A DNA stretch of 9,355 bases from the NCBI GenBank assembly GCA_012267605.1, contig JAAXGF010000222.1:1-9355 (forward strand), given 5' to 3'. Both the position numbers and the translations under genes were made by a program. Of the stretch, positions 7,521 to 9,355 are shown in pieces (position 1 is the first letter of the stretch; the number at the start of each line of letters is the position of its first letter). Below the pieces are notes generated by a model that was not told the origin of the DNA, did no database searches, and was given only the letters and a program-made list of their open reading frames with translations. The stretch is from Alphaproteobacteria bacterium (GTDB lineage: Bacteria; Pseudomonadota; Alphaproteobacteria; JAAXGF01).

Positions 7521-7602
7521 GGTTGTGCTCCATACGGAGCGAAGCTACGGAGGAAGGAAACCCAACCTAAGGGGTTTTCGTCACGCTAGCAATCTAAAAG
7601 AC

Positions 7603-7636
7603 AAAAAAAGGCCGCTCGGGGAGGGACCCCAGAGCG
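7603..7636 (-). terminator. Intrinsic terminator of the antisense RNA
   Basis: Read on the minus strand, a stem of 9 bp (CGCTC plus GGGG on one side, CCCC plus GAGCG on the other, one bulged base) closes a 5-nt loop. It is followed after three bases by seven T (7609-7603). This is a textbook Rho-independent terminator pointing away from repC. No protein gene ends here, so it must serve a short antisense transcript. Confidence 0.85.
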
Positions 7637-7663
7637 ACCGCCGATAAACCGTAGAATACTGGT
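7603..7663 (-). ncRNA. Antisense RNA (ctRNA) of the repC leader
   Basis: A transcript of about 60 nt is predicted from the promoter at 7698-7670 (start near 7663) to the terminator T run at 7609-7603. It is complementary to the 5' part of the repC leader, including the arm 7617-7628 of the leader's long stem. In repABC and repC plasmids of alphaproteobacteria a small countertranscribed RNA at exactly this place lowers RepC synthesis and sets copy number and incompatibility. The size, position, orientation and terminator agree with that family. The transcription start is estimated from the -10 box only. Confidence 0.8.
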
Positions 7664-7780
7664 GAAATCCTTCTACGGCGAACGGCGGCGCGTGTCAACG
7701 GTAAAACGCCGTTGGACGGTCCCTCCCCGTCGCCCTTTTTCCCGATAGCACAGACAGCGTGACCTCCCTCACGGAGGGTC
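7613..7780 (+). promoter_or_regulatory. repC mRNA leader with mutually exclusive stems
   Basis: Five pairings are visible in the sense strand. (1) 7613-7617 plus 7618-7621 with 7627-7630 plus 7632-7636 is a local hairpin. (2) 7617-7628 with 7718-7729 is a perfect 12-bp long-range stem. (3) Inside it lie two perfect hairpins, 7649-7656/7671-7678 (8 bp) and 7681-7687/7707-7713 (7 bp). (4) 7715-7719/7727-7731 (5 bp) is followed by T5 at 7736-7740, a weak terminator shape. (5) 7761-7767/7773-7780 is a bulged 7-bp hairpin that buries the Shine-Dalgarno sequence GGAGGG (7773-7778). Stem 2 excludes stems 1 and 4. CCCTCC at 7721-7726 can also pair with the Shine-Dalgarno sequence once stem 2 is broken. 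The inferred logic is that antisense RNA binding disrupts stem 2, and repC expression falls. Confidence 0.65.
7670..7698 (-). promoter_or_regulatory. Promoter of the antisense RNA
   Basis: The minus strand has a perfect -35 box TTGACA (7698-7693), a 17-bp spacer, and TAGAAG (7675-7670; 4 of 6 to consensus) as -10 box. This is the best sigma-70-like promoter in the window, and the terminator about 60 nt downstream supports its use. Its -10 box lies inside the 8-bp hairpin 7649-7678 of the repC leader. Confidence 0.7.
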
Positions 7781-7783
7781 AAG

Positions 7784-9355
7784 ATGACGCATGCCATGCG
7801 CCGCGGCCGCGCCAGCGACGCTAATCTCGCCGCTTCGATGGCGGCAGAATGTTTCCAAGGACTGCCTTACAGCTACGGCCGGGCCGATCTCGTCCACCTG
7901 GTCGAGAACAACGGCAAGGAGATCGGAGTGGGTCCGGCGGCGATAGCCCACTACAGGTTTCTTGTTATCCGCTGGACACAAGACAGGGACTGGAGCGAAC
8001 CGGGCGAAAGGCCGGTCGTATTCCTGCGGGTCGACAGGACCGCCGAGGAGCGGAGCCTTTCCGAAGCGCGGGTCCGCCAGCTCGAATACGAACTCAACGA
8101 GGCCAGGCTGCTCACCTGGACCGACAGGGGGGACTACCACAGAAGCGGTGTCCGCGACGATGAAGGCCGCATCGTCTTCGCCCACGGCGTGGACTTGTCT
8201 CCCGGCGCCGCCATGGTCCCGAAGCTGTTGGAAACCGACGCCAGGCGGCGTGACGAACTCAAGGAACGAGCCGGATTACGGGCGCGGATATCCAGGCTCA
8301 AGGGCTACGTCAAGCCCCTGCTTGCTCGTGCCGTCGATGACGGACTGCCCGATCCGGACAACGCCGGCTGGATGAACGGAACCGCGATGCTTAAGGCCAA
8401 AACGAATGCCACAACCCCGCTTGAACGGCTTCAAGAGATCGTCACAAATTTGAGACGTCTGGGAGACACGCTGAACAGAATCTTCGAGCCCGACGCCGGC
8501 GACGAAGAAACCTCGGATGACGGGTGTGGAAAAGCCCGGAAAACCTGTGAGCGGACGCGAAAACCTATCGCCGCGTCGATAGAAAACTATCGACCTATAT
8601 ACAATACAAAAGAATCTCAAACCGATAAATCGGTTACTAGTACCCCACCCTGGGGAAAAGGTACCGCCGACGGCGGAGAAAGGGACGCGCCTTGCGGCGC
8701 GAAGTCATCCCTTAAAGCGGTTGACGGCAGGAAAAATGAGGGTGGCGGGGCGCTTGGAAGCGAAGCGGAGATTGCCAGGGGAGAACGTTGCGACGGAGAG
8801 GAGCGGAGGGAGCCGCCAAGTCAGGTGTTTCGGGCGAATTTCGATGCCAATGCGCGGACACTCGGGCGGAGCGAGGCCAAGCCCGGCGAAAAGGGACGTG
8901 TGAGGCACGAAGCGGCGACCGGTACCGCAAGCGGACAACGCGGGCAGGCGAAGAATGGCGATGGGGGTTGCGGAGAAAGCCCGAATCCCGCAGTCGTGGA
9001 CGAAGACCGCGATCAGAAGGAAAGAGCGCGGGGAGCCGGAAGCGGGCACGGCGGCACCCCGGCCAATGATCCGGGCCTGCCTTCAGGGCACCCGGAAAAA
9101 GGGGGTTTGTGGAGGCCGGACACGGGAACACAGCACATCAGCTTGCTGAATGCTGTGGAGACCGCCGGACCGAGGATGCTTGCCACCGTGGTTCAGGCTA
9201 ACAGGACGGCGGCAACCGAGCAACCGGATTGGGGAGAGATCGAGGACGCGGCGGAGGGCTTGTGTCCGCAACTCGGCATCGGACTACAGGCTTGGTGCGT
9301 GGCCGTGACCGTCATGGGCCGGAGAGCAGCCGCGATCTGCGTCATGCTGATCGAC
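7784..9355 (+). CDS. repC: RepC-type plasmid replication initiator, C-terminus beyond the right edge
   Basis: The frame is open for 524 codons and runs off the window. RepC proteins bind the origin inside their own gene and start replication of repABC and repC-only plasmids. Residues about 20-240 match the RepC N-terminal winged-helix domain: ECFQGLP, a helix-turn-helix region at about 92-112 ending NEARLLTW, then RDDEGRIVFAHGVDLSPGAA (124-143) and a charged helix (150-175). Residues about 447-524 match the RepC C-terminal domain (PQLGIGLQAWCVAVTVMGRRAAAI). Between them lies a hydrophilic linker of about 200 residues rich in Gly, Arg, Glu and Ser; ordinary RepC is about 400-440 aa in all. ATG 7784 is fixed by an in-frame TGA at 7760 and GGAGGG 5 bases upstream, itself inside a hairpin. 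No repA or repB precedes it. The antisense RNA region upstream supports the call. Confidence 0.85.
   Translation, partial: MTHAMRRGRASDANLAASMAAECFQGLPYSYGRADLVHLVENNGKEIGVGPAAIAHYRFLVIRWTQDRDWSEPGERPVVFLRVDRTAEERSLSEARVRQLEYELNEARLLTWTDRGDYHRSGVRDDEGRIVFAHGVDLSPGAAMVPKLLETDARRRDELKERAGLRARISRLKGYVKPLLARAVDDGLPDPDNAGWMNGTAMLKAKTNATTPLERLQEIVTNLRRLGDTLNRIFEPDAGDEETSDDGCGKARKTCERTRKPIAASIENYRPIYNTKESQTDKSVTSTPPWGKGTADGGERDAPCGAKSSLKAVDGRKNEGGGALGSEAEIARGERCDGEERREPPSQVFRANFDANARTLGRSEAKPGEKGRVRHEAATGTASGQRGQAKNGDGGCGESPNPAVVDEDRDQKERARGAGSGHGGTPANDPGLPSGHPEKGGLWRPDTGTQHISLLNAVETAGPRMLATVVQANRTAATEQPDWGEIEDAAEGLCPQLGIGLQAWCVAVTVMGRRAAAICVMLID
8575..8701 (+). other. AT-rich palindromic stretch inside repC, candidate replication origin
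   Basis: Within a G+C-rich gene, 8581-8630 has only 14 G or C in 50 bases. It is framed by perfect inverted repeats: GTCGATAG/CTATCGAC (8575-8582, 8587-8594, loop AAAA) and AACCGAT/ATCGGTT (8620-8626, 8629-8635). Two G+C-rich hairpins follow, CCGCCG/CGGCGG (8664-8669, 8671-8676) and CGCGCC/GGCGCG (8686-8691, 8696-8701). CTATCG also occurs at 8565-8570. In repABC/repC plasmids the origin lies in an AT-rich part of the repC coding sequence, so this is the natural candidate. It falls at the start of the non-conserved protein linker, where codon constraint is low. Function is inferred from position and structure only. Confidence 0.5.

Noticed and set aside
7571..7590. Transfer RNA or riboswitch between the junction and the leader
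   Set aside because: No cloverleaf, T-loop or known aptamer core could be read; only short hairpins are present.
7769..8185. 138-codon minus-strand open frame opposite the start of repC
   Set aside because: The plus frame carries the conserved RepC N-terminal motifs here; the minus frame has no family signal and overlaps the repC ribosome site.
7962..8375. 137-codon plus-strand open frame in another phase inside repC
   Set aside because: It shadows the repC frame, which alone has the conserved DEGRIVFAHGVDLSP motif and continues unbroken to the window end.
8575..8701. CRISPR array or iterons
   Set aside because: The repeats are different palindromes, not regularly spaced copies of one unit.

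Overview
The window looks like part of an alphaproteobacterial genome, possibly Rhodospirillales-like. The grounds are its G+C-rich coding sequence, the style of the chemoreceptor, and a RepC-type replication initiator, a family known essentially from alphaproteobacteria. The taxon is an inference and no rRNA or marker gene is present.

The left part (1-5330) is ordinary, densely packed chromosomal-type sequence. On the minus strand lie a 524-aa fusion of an aminoglycoside-phosphotransferase-like kinase domain with a P-loop kinase domain, and a small exported protein that overlaps its end by 4 bp and runs off the left edge. Divergent from these is dtd (D-aminoacyl-tRNA deacylase). A gamma-glutamylcyclotransferase/AIG2-like gene converges on dtd. 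Divergent from that gene is an 816-aa exported protein with an N-terminal DUF255 thioredoxin-like domain and a C-terminal DsbD-alpha-like domain, each with its own cysteine pair.

The middle (5331-7484) holds two strong inverted repeats and then, on the minus strand, a decayed methyl-accepting chemotaxis protein. That gene has lost its first transmembrane segment and carries a one-base frameshift in the signalling domain.

The right part (about 7485-9355) is different in kind. It is the replication control region and most of the gene for a RepC-type initiator, open at the right edge. The roughly 180-bp leader carries a minus-strand promoter with a perfect -35 box, a perfect intrinsic terminator about 60 nt downstream, and several mutually exclusive stems that can expose or hide the repC ribosome binding site. 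This is the layout of the antisense-RNA copy-number control of repABC/repC plasmids. No repA or repB is present: the sequence goes straight from the repC leader into the broken chemoreceptor. The RepC itself has an unusually long hydrophilic linker whose start coincides with an AT-rich, palindrome-rich stretch, a good candidate for the origin. The window therefore records an integrated or recombined repC replicon, a repC-only plasmid that has captured chromosomal genes, or an assembly join near 7490.
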